64,000 nucleotides of DNA, from contig NZ_KQ948736.1 of NCBI RefSeq assembly GCF_001514195.1, positions 376,895-440,894 of the forward strand, read 5' to 3'. Each line of letters opens with the position of its first letter. The first letter of the stretch is position 1. A model generated the notes under the pieces. That model was not told the DNA's origin. It saw only the letters and a list, made by a program, of their open reading frames with translations, and did no database searches. The translations under genes and the position numbers were made by a program. Origin of the DNA: Streptomyces griseorubiginosus. GTDB taxonomy: Bacteria > Actinomycetota > Actinomycetes > Streptomycetales > Streptomycetaceae. Shown one piece after another: positions 27,127-35,795 of this stretch.

Positions 27127-27167
27127 GGGTGGGGCTCCTCTCCGCTCGGGAGGAACCCCACCCGGCC
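27123..27167. terminator. Strong hairpin terminator between DUF2510 and tetR genes
   Basis: GGCCGGGTGGGG (27123-27134) and CCCCACCCGGCC (27156-27167) are perfect 12-bp arms with a 21-nt loop. It lies between convergent genes and may serve both. Confidence 0.75.
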
Positions 27168-27247
27168 GGGGGGTGCGCGCCGCCCCCGTCCCCACGGTGC
27201 GGCGCGAGCAGGTCGCCGTCCAGTCATCCCGTGGACGGCGGCCTGGG

Positions 27248-27862
27248 TCAGGTCAGGCCGAGGGCCGGCAGTACGGCGGCCTCGACGAAGCGGACCAGGT
27301 AGTCCTGGTCGGCGTACTCGCCGTCGATGACCGGCCGGGCGCGGATCACGCCGAACATCTGGACCGGGACATACTCCAGCGCCGGGTGTCCGGCGACGAT
27401 CTCACCCCGGTCGACGCCCCGCTGGAGGAGGTGCCTCAGGGCGGCGATCTCCGGTTCGACCAGCGCTTCCCGCAGGGCCCGCGCGAGTTCCGCGTCCTGG
27501 GTCGCCGCATGGCCGAGCGCCTGGAGGAGCTTGGTGTCGCGCGTCGACCACCGGCCCGCCGCCCGGGCGGCCTCGCGCAGGTCCTCGGCGAGCGATCCGG
27601 TGTCGATGCCGTCGAACTTCGCCTGGCGCCGGGAGCGCAGCGCGGCCACCACGAACTGGGGTTTGGTCTTCCACTGCCGGTAGAGCGTGGACTTGCTGCA
27701 CCGCGTGCTGGAGGCGACGCCCTCCATGGTCACGGCGTCGTATCCGCATTCACGGATCTGTTCGAGCACGGCGTCGAAGAACTCCTGCTCACGCTCCGGC
27801 GTGATCTTGGAGCGGCGCGAGGCGGCGACCGTCTCCGGTCCGTCCGCGGCCTGCGACGTCAT
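27248..27862 (-). CDS. TetR family transcriptional regulator
   Basis: 204 residues. HTH near 22-68 (ITPEREQEFFDAVLEQIRECGYDAVTMEGVASSTRCSKST in outline, then LYRQWKTKPQFVVAAL); the remainder is a helical ligand domain of the TetR_C type with ARPVIDGEYADQDYLVRFVEAAVLPAL. The divergent region between it and the PAP2 gene carries a 50-bp dyad, so it likely represses itself and the PAP2-transporter pair. Ligand unknown. Confidence 0.9.
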   Translation of the reverse strand: MTSQAADGPETVAASRRSKITPEREQEFFDAVLEQIRECGYDAVTMEGVASSTRCSKSTLYRQWKTKPQFVVAALRSRRQAKFDGIDTGSLAEDLREAARAAGRWSTRDTKLLQALGHAATQDAELARALREALVEPEIAALRHLLQRGVDRGEIVAGHPALEYVPVQMFGVIRARPVIDGEYADQDYLVRFVEAAVLPALGLT

Positions 27863-27948
27863 CTGCCCTTCTCCTCACTCACGGGTCGACGGGCCTGCTG
27901 CGCGATCCGCGCGTTTCATTCCCGGTTTCCCGTGTGTCGTTCGTCTAT

Positions 27949-27998
27949 CGATACGCCAGTGTACCGGTACCCGTCCGTATCGGTACACTGGCGTATCG
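27949..27998. promoter_or_regulatory. Long dyad operator between tetR and PAP2 genes
   Basis: Arms 27949-27970 and 27977-27998 (22 bp each) match in reverse complement with a single mismatch, spacer CCGTCC. Core ATACGCCAGTGTACC/GGTACACTGGCGTAT is perfect. A further half-like copy (GTACGATGTCGTATCG) follows to about 28014. Size suits two TetR dimers. Located 87-136 bp before tetR and 95-144 bp before the PAP2 start. Confidence 0.85.
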
Positions 27999-28092
27999 GT
28001 ACGATGTCGTATCGATGAGTTTGGGGATCGGGACGAGTCATCACCCTGTCCGGATCCAGTACCCGCACCACCGTCAGCGAAAGGGCCGGGGG

Positions 28093-28899
28093 ATGAATGC
28101 CCGCACCGAGCCTTCAGAAGCAGAGCCGGGCGCGACAGCGCGGCCGCCGCTCGTCCGTGAGCTCCTGCTCGTCGTAGGACTCTTCCTCGTCTACAAGTTC
28201 GGCCGGCAACTGGTCGCGGGGCACACCCCCGAGGCCTTCCGCAACGCCGGTCGCGTCTGGGACTGGGAGCGGGCCCTGCACCTGCCCTCGGAGCGCTCGG
28301 TGCAGTCGCTGCTGCTGCACGGCGACACCCTCGCGCACATCGCCAACACCTACTACGCGACCGTCCACTTCCCGGCCACGGTCGCCTTCCTGGTCTGGCT
28401 GTACCTCAAGCGCCCCGCGCACTACGTCTGGGCCCGGCGCGTCCTCGCCTCGCTGACCGGCGCCGCCCTGGTGCTGCACCTGGTCTTCCCGCTGGCCCCG
28501 CCGCGGATGCTCGCGGCGGCCGGACTGGTCGACACCGCCAAGGTCTACGGCCCCTCCGTGTACGGCCCGCCGCAGACCGACACCCTCTCCAACCAGTTCG
28601 CGGCGATGCCCTCGCTGCACTTCGGGTGGGCGCTGATGGTGGCGATCGGCCTGATCGTGGCGACCCGCTCGCGGTGGCGCTGGCTCTGGCTGCTGCACCC
28701 GCTGGTGACCCTGACGGTGATCGTCGGCACGGCGAACCACTACTGGCTGGACGCGATCGTCGCGGCCGCGCTGCTCGGCATCGCCCTCGCGGTCCTCCAC
28801 GCGCCGCAGCGCACGGCGAGCACGGCGGGACGGGCGCGGGAGAAGCTCGCCCCGGCCGCGTCCGAGAAGAAGAACGTCCTGGTCGGAGCGGGCCGATGA
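28093..28899 (+). CDS. PAP2-superfamily membrane phosphatase/phosphotransferase
   Basis: 268 residues with about six membrane helices. The PAP2 active-site blocks appear as PSLHFGW and TANHYWLD (two histidines and an aspartate); the first block is degenerate (YLKRPAHYVW), like the inositol-phosphoceramide-synthase/AUR1-like subgroup. Probably transfers or removes a head-group phosphate on a lipid. GGGCCGGGGG precedes the ATG. Ends with ATGA overlap into the transporter gene, and both lie downstream of the TetR dyad. Confidence 0.85.
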   Translation: MNARTEPSEAEPGATARPPLVRELLLVVGLFLVYKFGRQLVAGHTPEAFRNAGRVWDWERALHLPSERSVQSLLLHGDTLAHIANTYYATVHFPATVAFLVWLYLKRPAHYVWARRVLASLTGAALVLHLVFPLAPPRMLAAAGLVDTAKVYGPSVYGPPQTDTLSNQFAAMPSLHFGWALMVAIGLIVATRSRWRWLWLLHPLVTLTVIVGTANHYWLDAIVAAALLGIALAVLHAPQRTASTAGRAREKLAPAASEKKNVLVGAGR

Positions 28900-29822
28900 A
28901 CGCCACCCTGATCGCCGTCGCCCTGAGCCTGCTCTCCTCCGTCGCCTACGCGGCCGCCGCGGTCGCGCAGGAGCGCCTGGCCTCGCGCAACCCCGGCTCG
29001 GGTGTGCTGCGGATGCTGGGCTCGGGTGCCTGGTGGGGGTCCGTCGCCCTCAACGCCTCGGCCGCACTGCTGCACGTGGTGGCCCTCAAGTACGGCCCGC
29101 TGACCGTGGTCCAGCCGCTCGGCGCGCTCACGCTCGTCGCCGCGGTGCCGCTGGGCGCGCGGATCGCGGGGCGCCGGGTCACGGCGACGGAGTGGCGGGG
29201 CACGGCGTACACGCTGGCGGGGCTCGCGGCCATCCTGGTGGTGGCGTCGGGTTCCGCACCCGGGAAGGTGCTGAGCACCACCGAGGCGGTCGCGGTGGCG
29301 GGGGCGACGGCGGCCCTCATCGGGCTGCTGGCCCGCCCGGGCGCCCGGCCCGGAGTACGGCACGCCTCGGCGTCCGGGGTCGCCTCGGGTGTCGCCTCCG
29401 CGCTCACCCAGACCGTCACGGTGGCCGCGACGGACCGCTCCGGATCCCTGCTCAGCGTCCAGGTGATCGGCGTGGCCCTGCTCGTCGCGGCCTTCGCGGC
29501 GGGCGGTCTCCTGCTCTCCCAGACGGCCTACCGGGACGGTCTGGGTGCCCCGCTCGCGGTGGTCACCCTGGCCAACCCGCTGGCCGCGGCGGTCATCGGA
29601 CTCTCGCTGCTGGGCGAGGGCCTGCGCGGCGGAGTGGCGGGTGTGCTGCTGGCGCTGGCGGGCGCGGGCCTGGCCTCGTGGGGCGTGGTGCTGCTGAGCC
29701 GGGTCGCTCCCGCCGAGGTGCACGACGACCACCCGGTGGCGGCGGTCCTGGCACTGGAACCGTCACTGCGGGACGTGAAGGTGCCCCGGCCTTCCGAACC
29801 GGGGCACCTCACACCGCTCTGA
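28896..29822 (+). CDS. EamA/NIPA-like multi-pass transporter
   Basis: 308 residues, eight to nine hydrophobic helices (for example LSSVAYAAAAVAQERLA, LHVVALKYGPLTVVQPLGAL, LGAPLAVVTLANPLAAAVIG). The KYGPLTVVQPLG motif and arrangement are those of DMT-superfamily proteins near the magnesium-transporter NIPA group. Substrate unknown. Translationally coupled to the PAP2 gene. A perfect hairpin lies inside the last 15 codons. Confidence 0.8.
   Translation: MNATLIAVALSLLSSVAYAAAAVAQERLASRNPGSGVLRMLGSGAWWGSVALNASAALLHVVALKYGPLTVVQPLGALTLVAAVPLGARIAGRRVTATEWRGTAYTLAGLAAILVVASGSAPGKVLSTTEAVAVAGATAALIGLLARPGARPGVRHASASGVASGVASALTQTVTVAATDRSGSLLSVQVIGVALLVAAFAAGGLLLSQTAYRDGLGAPLAVVTLANPLAAAVIGLSLLGEGLRGGVAGVLLALAGAGLASWGVVLLSRVAPAEVHDDHPVAAVLALEPSLRDVKVPRPSEPGHLTPL
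29779..29809. terminator. Hairpin inside the 3' coding end of the transporter gene
   Basis: AGGTGCCCCGG (29779-29789) and CCGGGGCACCT (29799-29809) are perfect 11-bp arms, loop 9 nt, ending 11 bases before the stop codon. The next gene is convergent and starts its stop 15 bp later, so termination signals for both sides must overlap coding sequence. Confidence 0.6.
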
Positions 29823-29837
29823 CCGCTCTGGGCCCGG

Positions 29838-30695
29838 TCAGCCGAAGCCCCGAGCATCCTGCTTCAACGCCGTGTCCACGGTCAGCGCCGTGGCGACCAC
29901 CAGACTCAGCAGCGGCTCGGGCAACTGGTAGTGGATCTGGAGGACATAGTTGTCCGCGGTCGTGAACATCGTCTTGGCCAGCCCCTCCCACGTCTTCGTG
30001 ATCCGGGCCACCTCGTTCCCCGCGTGGTCGACGATCGCGAAGTTCCACGCCCGCCAGTTCTCCGCCTTGATCGCGCCGACCTGCTGACCATCCACCATCA
30101 GCGCGAAGTTGATCTTTCCGATCATGTTCTGCTGGACGATCTCACCGACCGGCGAACCGTCCGGACGCTCCACGATCACCCGGGACTTGAAGATCTTCCC
30201 CGGCCGGGTCAGCAGCAGGACCGGCTGCCCGTGGGCGTCCCGGATCTCCAGCCTGATCTTCATGAACTGGTCGATGCTCCACAGGAAACGCACGATCTTC
30301 CGCAGCGCGCTCTGGCCGACCTGGGTGACCGAGCCGATCTGGTGACCGTGCTGGTCCATGACCTTGTACTCGTTGGTCAGCTCGATCAGCTTGGCCTTCT
30401 GGTTCACCACCAGGACCGGCTCGGTGAAGAGCGTGCCGCCGCCCGCACCGCCCGCGGTGACCCCGGCCTGCTGCTGCACCTGACGCTGCACGCGCGCGTC
30501 GGGGCCGGCCGCCTGCTGCGGTATCTGGGGCGCCTGCTGGGCCGGCGGGGCCTGTACGGCCTGGGCCTGGCCCGCCGCCTGCTGCTGGCCGTTGGTGTGC
30601 TGGGTCCACTGCGCCCCGTCCCAGTAACGGAGCGTCTGGGGCGCTCCGTGCGGATCGGGGTACCAACCGGCAGGTGTGTTCGAATGCGTGGTCAC
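29838..30695 (-). CDS. LURP-one / phospholipid scramblase-like protein with DUF2510 head
   Basis: 285 residues. N-terminal DUF2510 (TPAGWYPDPHGAPQTLRYWDGAQWTQH, about 8-34), then a Gln/Ala/Pro-rich linker (35-80) and a scramblase-like beta-barrel domain (about 88-275; LVVNQKAKLIELTNEYKV, DQFMKIRLEIRDAHGQPVL, AIVDHAGNEVARITKTWEG) ending in a hydrophobic helix with acidic residues. Related proteins are tubby-like and probably bind membrane lipid; scrambling in bacteria is unproven. Faces the lipid-transporter gene tail-to-tail. Confidence 0.85.
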   Translation of the reverse strand: MTTHSNTPAGWYPDPHGAPQTLRYWDGAQWTQHTNGQQQAAGQAQAVQAPPAQQAPQIPQQAAGPDARVQRQVQQQAGVTAGGAGGGTLFTEPVLVVNQKAKLIELTNEYKVMDQHGHQIGSVTQVGQSALRKIVRFLWSIDQFMKIRLEIRDAHGQPVLLLTRPGKIFKSRVIVERPDGSPVGEIVQQNMIGKINFALMVDGQQVGAIKAENWRAWNFAIVDHAGNEVARITKTWEGLAKTMFTTADNYVLQIHYQLPEPLLSLVVATALTVDTALKQDARGFG

Positions 30696-30758
30696 CGGGG
30701 CACATTACCCCGGGACCATCGCGATCCGGCCACCTGTTCGGCGGCTTGTACAGCGGCT

Positions 30759-32813
30759 TTACCCGGTGATGACGGCCGGGTCGCTCACTCCGGGGCGCCC
30801 GTTCTCGACATGTCCGGCGAATCGCCTGAGAAACGCCGGGTCCGCGTCGGCCGTCACCGTGAGGTCGTACCAACGGCGGCTCCTGGCGAGGCCGAAGGTG
30901 TGCCGGACGGTGGTGCCGGGCCGCACGGTGAACGTCCGCACCCGGTCGCCGTAGCCGCTCTCGACCTTCAGGCGGACCAGTCCGGAGCCGCTGTTGGTGA
31001 AGGTCAGCTCGATGTCGTCACCGCTGTGACGGGCGGTGACCTCGGGCCCGGCGGTCTTGTTCGACCCCTTGAAGGAGCGCAGGAAGCCGTTGGGGCCGTG
31101 CACGGTCAGGTCGTACGACCCCTTCGAGTACGCCGAGTTCCAGGTGTCCGAGACGGACTTGCCGGCCTCGGTGGTGTAACTCCAGGGCCCGTCGGTGCGG
31201 TTGCCGGAGGTCACCAGGAAGGCGGCGCCGGCCTTGGCTCCGGAGGCGAAGGCGAGCGTGAACCTGCCGCCCTTCGCGTCGACCGAACCGTCCACGTGCG
31301 GGGCGTACTTGAGCGGGCGGGCCGGACGCAGTCCGCGTTCCTGCCTCGGCAGGGCGCCGACCGCGGGCGGGACCGGTACGTAGTCGGGGTGGCGCTCGCG
31401 GTCCGGCGGCTCGAAGCCGTCGGTGTCCGGCAGGGCGACCGGCTTGGTGTCCTTGCGGGAGAAGTCGAAGGCCGCCGTGAGGTCGCCGCACACGGCCCGC
31501 CGCCAGGGCGAGATGTTGGGCTCGTGGACGCCGAAGCGGCGCTCCAGGAAGCGGATGATCGAGGTGTGGTCGAGCGTCTCGGAGCAGACGTAACCGCCCT
31601 TGCTCCAGGGCGAGACGACGAGCATGGGCACGCGCTGGCCGAGGCCGTAGGGGCCGGCCGGGTGGCTCGCGCTGCCCTGGAACAGGTCGAGCGCCGGGTC
31701 GACCGTGGACTTGCCCTGCGCGGCGGAACCCGCCGGGTAGGCCGGGACGACGTGGTCGAAGAAGCCGTCGTTCTCGTCGTAGGTGATGAACACGGCCGTT
31801 TTCGCCCAGACCTTGGGGTCCGAGGTGAGCGCGTCCAGGACCTGGGCGACGTACCAGGCGCCGTAGTTCGCGGGCCAGTTGGGGTGTTCGGTGAAGGCCT
31901 CGGGGGCGACGATCCAGGAGACCTGGGGCAGCTTCCCGGCCTTGACGTCGGCCTTGAGCTGGTCGAAGTAGCCCTCGCCCTTGGTGTAGTCGGTGCCGGT
32001 GCGGGCCTTGTCGTACAGCGGGTCGCCGGGCTTGGCGTTCCGGTACTGGTTGAAGTAGAGCAGCGAGTTGTCGCCGTAGTTGCCCCGGTAGGCGTCCGGG
32101 ATCCAGCCCCAACTGCCGTTGGCGTCCAGGCCGTCGCCGACGTCCTGGTAGATCTTCCAGGAGACGCCCGCCTTCTCCAGGCGCTCCGGGTAGGTCGTCC
32201 AGCCGTAGCCGGCCTCGTCGTTGCCGAGGACCGGGCCGCCGCCCTGGCCGTCGTTGCCCGTGTACCCCGTCCACATGTAGTAGCGGTTCGGGTCGGTCGA
32301 GCCGATGAACGAGCAGTGGTAGGCGTCGCAGATGGTGAACGAGTCGGCGAGGGCGTAGTGGAAGGGGATGTCCTCGCGGGTCAGGTACGCCATCGTCGTG
32401 GACCCCTTGTTCGGGACCCATTTGTCGTACTTGCCCCCGTTGAAGGCGGCGTGTCCGTCGTTCCAGCCGTGCGGCAGGTCCTGGATGAACTGCATGCCCA
32501 GGTCGTTCGCCTCGGGCCGGAAGGGCAGGATCTCCTTGCCGTTCCGGTCGGTCTGGTGCCAGACGGACTTGCTGCTGTCCAGCGTGACCGGGCGCGGGTC
32601 GCCGAAGCCGCGCACGCCTCGGAGCGAGCCGAAGTAGTGGTCGAAGGAGCGGTTCTCCTGCATCAGGACGACGACGTGCTCGACGTCCTCGATGGTCCCG
32701 GTGCGGTGGTGGGCCGGGAGGGCGGCGGCGCGCTGGATGCTGTTCGACAGGGCGCTGAAGGCCGTGGTGGCGCCCGCGAGTTGGAGGAATCTGCGCCGGT
32801 TGACGTCAGCCAT
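30759..32813 (-). CDS. Secreted phosphocholine-type phospholipase C
   Basis: 684 residues. Tat signal NRRRFLQLAGATTAFSAL; the acid-phosphatase-like core has MQENRSFDHYFGSLRGVRGFGDP (about 50-72, start of the metal site), TYDENDGFFDHVVP and SPWSKGGYVCSETLDHTSIIRFLERRFG. Two C-terminal DUF756 beta domains follow (about 505-590 and 600-680). These are the features of bacterial phospholipase C of the PlcN/PlcH family, which split phosphatidylcholine and sphingomyelin head groups. Start chosen for the signal peptide; the ribosome site (GAGAGG) is 12 bases away. Monocistronic and divergent from the MHS transporter. Confidence 0.92.
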   Translation of the reverse strand: MADVNRRRFLQLAGATTAFSALSNSIQRAAALPAHHRTGTIEDVEHVVVLMQENRSFDHYFGSLRGVRGFGDPRPVTLDSSKSVWHQTDRNGKEILPFRPEANDLGMQFIQDLPHGWNDGHAAFNGGKYDKWVPNKGSTTMAYLTREDIPFHYALADSFTICDAYHCSFIGSTDPNRYYMWTGYTGNDGQGGGPVLGNDEAGYGWTTYPERLEKAGVSWKIYQDVGDGLDANGSWGWIPDAYRGNYGDNSLLYFNQYRNAKPGDPLYDKARTGTDYTKGEGYFDQLKADVKAGKLPQVSWIVAPEAFTEHPNWPANYGAWYVAQVLDALTSDPKVWAKTAVFITYDENDGFFDHVVPAYPAGSAAQGKSTVDPALDLFQGSASHPAGPYGLGQRVPMLVVSPWSKGGYVCSETLDHTSIIRFLERRFGVHEPNISPWRRAVCGDLTAAFDFSRKDTKPVALPDTDGFEPPDRERHPDYVPVPPAVGALPRQERGLRPARPLKYAPHVDGSVDAKGGRFTLAFASGAKAGAAFLVTSGNRTDGPWSYTTEAGKSVSDTWNSAYSKGSYDLTVHGPNGFLRSFKGSNKTAGPEVTARHSGDDIELTFTNSGSGLVRLKVESGYGDRVRTFTVRPGTTVRHTFGLARSRRWYDLTVTADADPAFLRRFAGHVENGRPGVSDPAVITG

Positions 32814-32982
32814 GAGTGAGGGGGACCTCTCATCCTGCGCATCGGTGGCCGGAACGTGACGGAAGGTGCGCGCAGCGAGTTTTCCAAGTCCACCAAACGA
32901 CAGGGAAGGGTCTGGTGGCGCTGATGTGAAAGTCGCGGGTACGGGAGGTGTGACGCGGCGCGAGCGGGGGATGGTCGCGATC

Positions 32983-34269
32983 ATGACAGAGACGACTCGT
33001 CCGGTGGCGCCGCCCGCGAAACGGCCCGTACGCCAGCTGTTCGCCGCCTCCGTGGGCAACGCCGTGGAGTGGTACGACTGGTACGCCTACACGTTTCTGG
33101 CCACCTACATCGCCGCCGCCGTCTTCCCCAAGGGCGCGGACAACTCGCTGGTACCGCTGCTCTCGACGTTCGCCGTGTTCGCGGTCGGGTTCTTCATGCG
33201 GCCGGTCGGCGGGCTGCTGATGGGGGCAATCGCTGACCGGCACGGTCGGCGGGCCGCGCTGACGGTCACCATCCTGCTGATGGGCGGCAGCAGCCTGCTG
33301 GTCGGACTGACGCCGACGTACGCGGCGGTGGGCGTGCTGTCCCCGGTCGTGCTGGTGCTCGCGCGACTGCTCCAAGGGCTGTCCGTGGGCGGGGAGTTCG
33401 CGGCCTCGACGACCTTCCTGGTGGAGTCTGCGGGCCCCGGTCGGCGCGGGCTGTTCTCCAGCTTTCAGTATGTGTCGACGACCGCCGGGCAGCTCCTCGC
33501 GTCCGGGATCGCCACCGTGCTGGTGGACACACTGAGCGAGGGGCGGATGGACGACTGGGGCTGGCGGGTGCCGTTCGTGCTCGGGGCCGCGCTGTCCCTG
33601 GTCGGCTTCTGGATCCGGCAGGGCGCTCAGGAGACCCGCAGCGAGGAGCAGCGGTCGGCGCCGCGGCCCGCGCTGCTGGAGGCGCTGCGCCGCCATCCCC
33701 GTGAGTCGCTGCTGATCTGCGGGATCACGATGGGCGGCACCATCGCGTACTACACGTGGACGTCCTACCTGCCGACCTACGCCGAACTGAACGCCGGGGT
33801 CGGCAAGTCGGACGCGCTGCTCGCGGGCACGATCTCGCTGGCCTTCTTCGGTCTGCTCCAGCCGCTGGGCGGGCTGCTGTCGGACCGGTTCGGACGGCGG
33901 CCGCTGCTGCTGTTCTTCGGGGTCGGGTTCGCGCTGCTGAGCGTGCCGCTGCTGCACGCGCTGCGGGACTCGTTCGCGGTCCTGCTGCTCGTGCAGTGCG
34001 CGGGGATGGTGCTGCTGACCGGGTTCACCTCGATCAGCGCGGCGGTGAACGCGGAGGTGTTCCCGCCCCGGGTGCGGGCGGCCGGGATCGGGTTTCCGTA
34101 CTCCCTGACGGTCGCGCTGTTCGGCGGGACGGCGCCGTACGTCGGCACGCTGTTCAAGGAGTTCGGGCACGCCGGGCTGTTCCCCTGGTACGTGGCCCTG
34201 CTGTGCCTCGGCTCGTCACTGGTCTATCTGCGCCTCCCGGAGACCGCCCACGGCGAACTGCGCCGCTAG
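32983..34269 (+). CDS. MHS-family major facilitator (metabolite:proton symporter)
   Basis: 428 residues with twelve predicted helices. The MHS/SP family motifs are present: GNAVEWYDWYAY in helix 1, GALADRHGRR-type loop as AIADRHGRRAAL, RLLQGLSVGGEFAASTTFLVE, and SDRFGRRPLLLF between helices 8 and 9. Relatives import alpha-ketoglutarate, citrate, shikimate or dicarboxylates. An ATG at 32971 would add four residues. Its last 54 bp overlap the convergent isomerase gene. Confidence 0.88.
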   Translation: MTETTRPVAPPAKRPVRQLFAASVGNAVEWYDWYAYTFLATYIAAAVFPKGADNSLVPLLSTFAVFAVGFFMRPVGGLLMGAIADRHGRRAALTVTILLMGGSSLLVGLTPTYAAVGVLSPVVLVLARLLQGLSVGGEFAASTTFLVESAGPGRRGLFSSFQYVSTTAGQLLASGIATVLVDTLSEGRMDDWGWRVPFVLGAALSLVGFWIRQGAQETRSEEQRSAPRPALLEALRRHPRESLLICGITMGGTIAYYTWTSYLPTYAELNAGVGKSDALLAGTISLAFFGLLQPLGGLLSDRFGRRPLLLFFGVGFALLSVPLLHALRDSFAVLLLVQCAGMVLLTGFTSISAAVNAEVFPPRVRAAGIGFPYSLTVALFGGTAPYVGTLFKEFGHAGLFPWYVALLCLGSSLVYLRLPETAHGELRR

Positions 34270-35187
34270 CACCCGCTTCGCCACGGCCGTGCCCGACCTG
34301 AGCGCGGCCACCGGATCGGCGGCCTCGTCCAGTTCGATCAGGACCGTGCCCGCGCCGGGCGTGGCGGACATCGCGTCCGCCCAGCCCTCCCAGTCGACGA
34401 TCCCCTTGCCCAACTCCGCCATGTACGGCTGCTGTTGTGAGTACACCGTCTCGTCGACGGTGAGATGGACGCCGATCGGGGCGACCGCGTCCTTCCAGTG
34501 GGCCAGCGTGATGCGCGGAGTGTGGCGCCGGGCCACCGCGACAGGGTCGCCGCCACCCAGTGCGATGTGGCAGGAGTCCGGGCACAGCCAGACGTAGCGC
34601 GGGTCGGTCAGGGCCATGAACAGGTCGATGTCCCGCTCGTACCAGAGGGTGCTGTGGGACTCGGTGTGGAACGCCAGCCGCACCCCGGACCGGGACACCG
34701 CCTCGCCCACCGCGTGCGCGATGTCGGCCATCCGGTTCATGTAGGCGGCGTCGACGAAGAAGGGCGGGCGGGTGCCGTACGTCGTCCTCATCGGCAGTCC
34801 GGCGACGAGGACCTCGGCGCCCACCTCGGCCAGGAAGGCGGCGCGGCGCTCGGCGTCCGCGACGATCGCGGGCAGGTTGCCGCCGTGCCGCCAGTCGGGG
34901 GCGTCGCTGTCGGCGACGAAGGCGCTGACGACGGCCAGGCCCCGGTCGGCCAGTTCCCGGCGGAACGCCTCCGCGCTGCCGAAGGCGCCCAGGGCCGAGT
35001 CGATGCCGCCGGGCGCGAACGTCAGCTCGATGCCGGTGACCTCGGTCTCGGCGAGCGTGTCCAGCACCCGCCCCCAGAAGCGGTCCGGACTGTCCGCGGC
35101 CCAGGCCCGGACGGCGTCGGCGGAGTCGAGGTCCCAGAAGCCGGGATGGTGGAAGGTGACGACGTCCGTCGCGAAGCGGGGGCTCAT
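34216..35187 (-). CDS. Xylose-isomerase-like TIM-barrel sugar isomerase/epimerase
   Basis: 323 residues, AP-endonuclease-2/IolE-type barrel. Likely metal ligands: Glu in TGIELTFAPG, Glu in AFHTESHSTLW, Asp/His in CPDSCHIALGG, His in LAHWKD and the final Glu in VLIELDEAA. In glycoside-opening pathways enzymes of this fold isomerise or beta-eliminate 3-keto sugars, including C-glycoside deglycosidases. Last gene of a seven-gene minus-strand operon, start overlapping the deaminase stop (ATGA). Substrate is inferred from the operon only. Confidence 0.85.
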   Translation of the reverse strand: MSPRFATDVVTFHHPGFWDLDSADAVRAWAADSPDRFWGRVLDTLAETEVTGIELTFAPGGIDSALGAFGSAEAFRRELADRGLAVVSAFVADSDAPDWRHGGNLPAIVADAERRAAFLAEVGAEVLVAGLPMRTTYGTRPPFFVDAAYMNRMADIAHAVGEAVSRSGVRLAFHTESHSTLWYERDIDLFMALTDPRYVWLCPDSCHIALGGGDPVAVARRHTPRITLAHWKDAVAPIGVHLTVDETVYSQQQPYMAELGKGIVDWEGWADAMSATPGAGTVLIELDEAADPVAALRSGTAVAKRVLAAQFAVGGLREAQIDQ

Positions 35188-35795
35188 TCCGCTCCCCCGC
35201 GGGCGTTGTAGACGACGACGTCGTCGGACTCGTCGACGGCCTTGCGGTAGTTCCGGAACACCGCGAGCGCCTCGTCCCTGAGGACGTCCCCCACGACCTC
35301 GATGCCGCGGTTCTCGAACTGCTCGGCCCAGTCGGGGCCGACCGGGCCCTCGTCGAAGGTGGTGATCTCCTCCAGTTCAGGACCCTCCCCCGCGACCACC
35401 AGGCCGCGCACCCCCGACCACATCGTGGCGCCGTAACACTGCACGCAGGGGCGCCAGTTGACGACCAGTTCGTGGGACGGCAGGCCGTCGCCGCCGAGGT
35501 CCCAGCTGCCGGTGGCGATCTGGGCGAGGCCGAGGGCGACGACCTCGGCGTGCGCGCTGGAGACTCCGGTGGACAGCACGACGTTCACGCCGACGGAGAC
35601 GATCCGGCCGGACGCGCGCTCGGCGACGAGCGCGGCGAACGGACCGCCGTTGCCCTCGCGCCAGTTGCGGTCGGCGAGCCGGTGCACCAGCCGCATCCGG
35701 TCCTCGCGGGTGGGCAGGGCGGCGGGCGTGGCGGCGAGTTCGTCGTCGATCCAGGCGGGCAGGGCAACGCGGAATTCCTTGGCGATGTCGATCAC
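35184..35795 (-). CDS. CDA-fold nucleoside/guanine deaminase-like protein
   Basis: 203 residues from a GTG overlapping the flavoenzyme stop (GTGA), with AGAGGAA upstream. The zinc site is intact: HAEVVAL (His and proton-shuttle Glu, about 86-88) and RPCVQCYGAT (PCxxC, about 119-122). NGGPFAALVAERASG resembles guanine deaminase (GuaD/TadA-like). The C-terminal 60 residues are specific. Its tight coupling between an oxidase and a sugar isomerase suggests the pathway substrate, or its aglycone, carries an exocyclic amine, as in a nucleoside. Confidence 0.85.
   Translation of the reverse strand: MIDIAKEFRVALPAWIDDELAATPAALPTREDRMRLVHRLADRNWREGNGGPFAALVAERASGRIVSVGVNVVLSTGVSSAHAEVVALGLAQIATGSWDLGGDGLPSHELVVNWRPCVQCYGATMWSGVRGLVVAGEGPELEEITTFDEGPVGPDWAEQFENRGIEVVGDVLRDEALAVFRNYRKAVDESDDVVVYNARGGAE

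Noticed and set aside
29931..32819. 962-codon open frame on the plus strand
   Set aside because: It is antisense to the scramblase-like and phospholipase C genes, whose domains and codon bias are clear; composition is Arg/Val/Asp-rich shadow.
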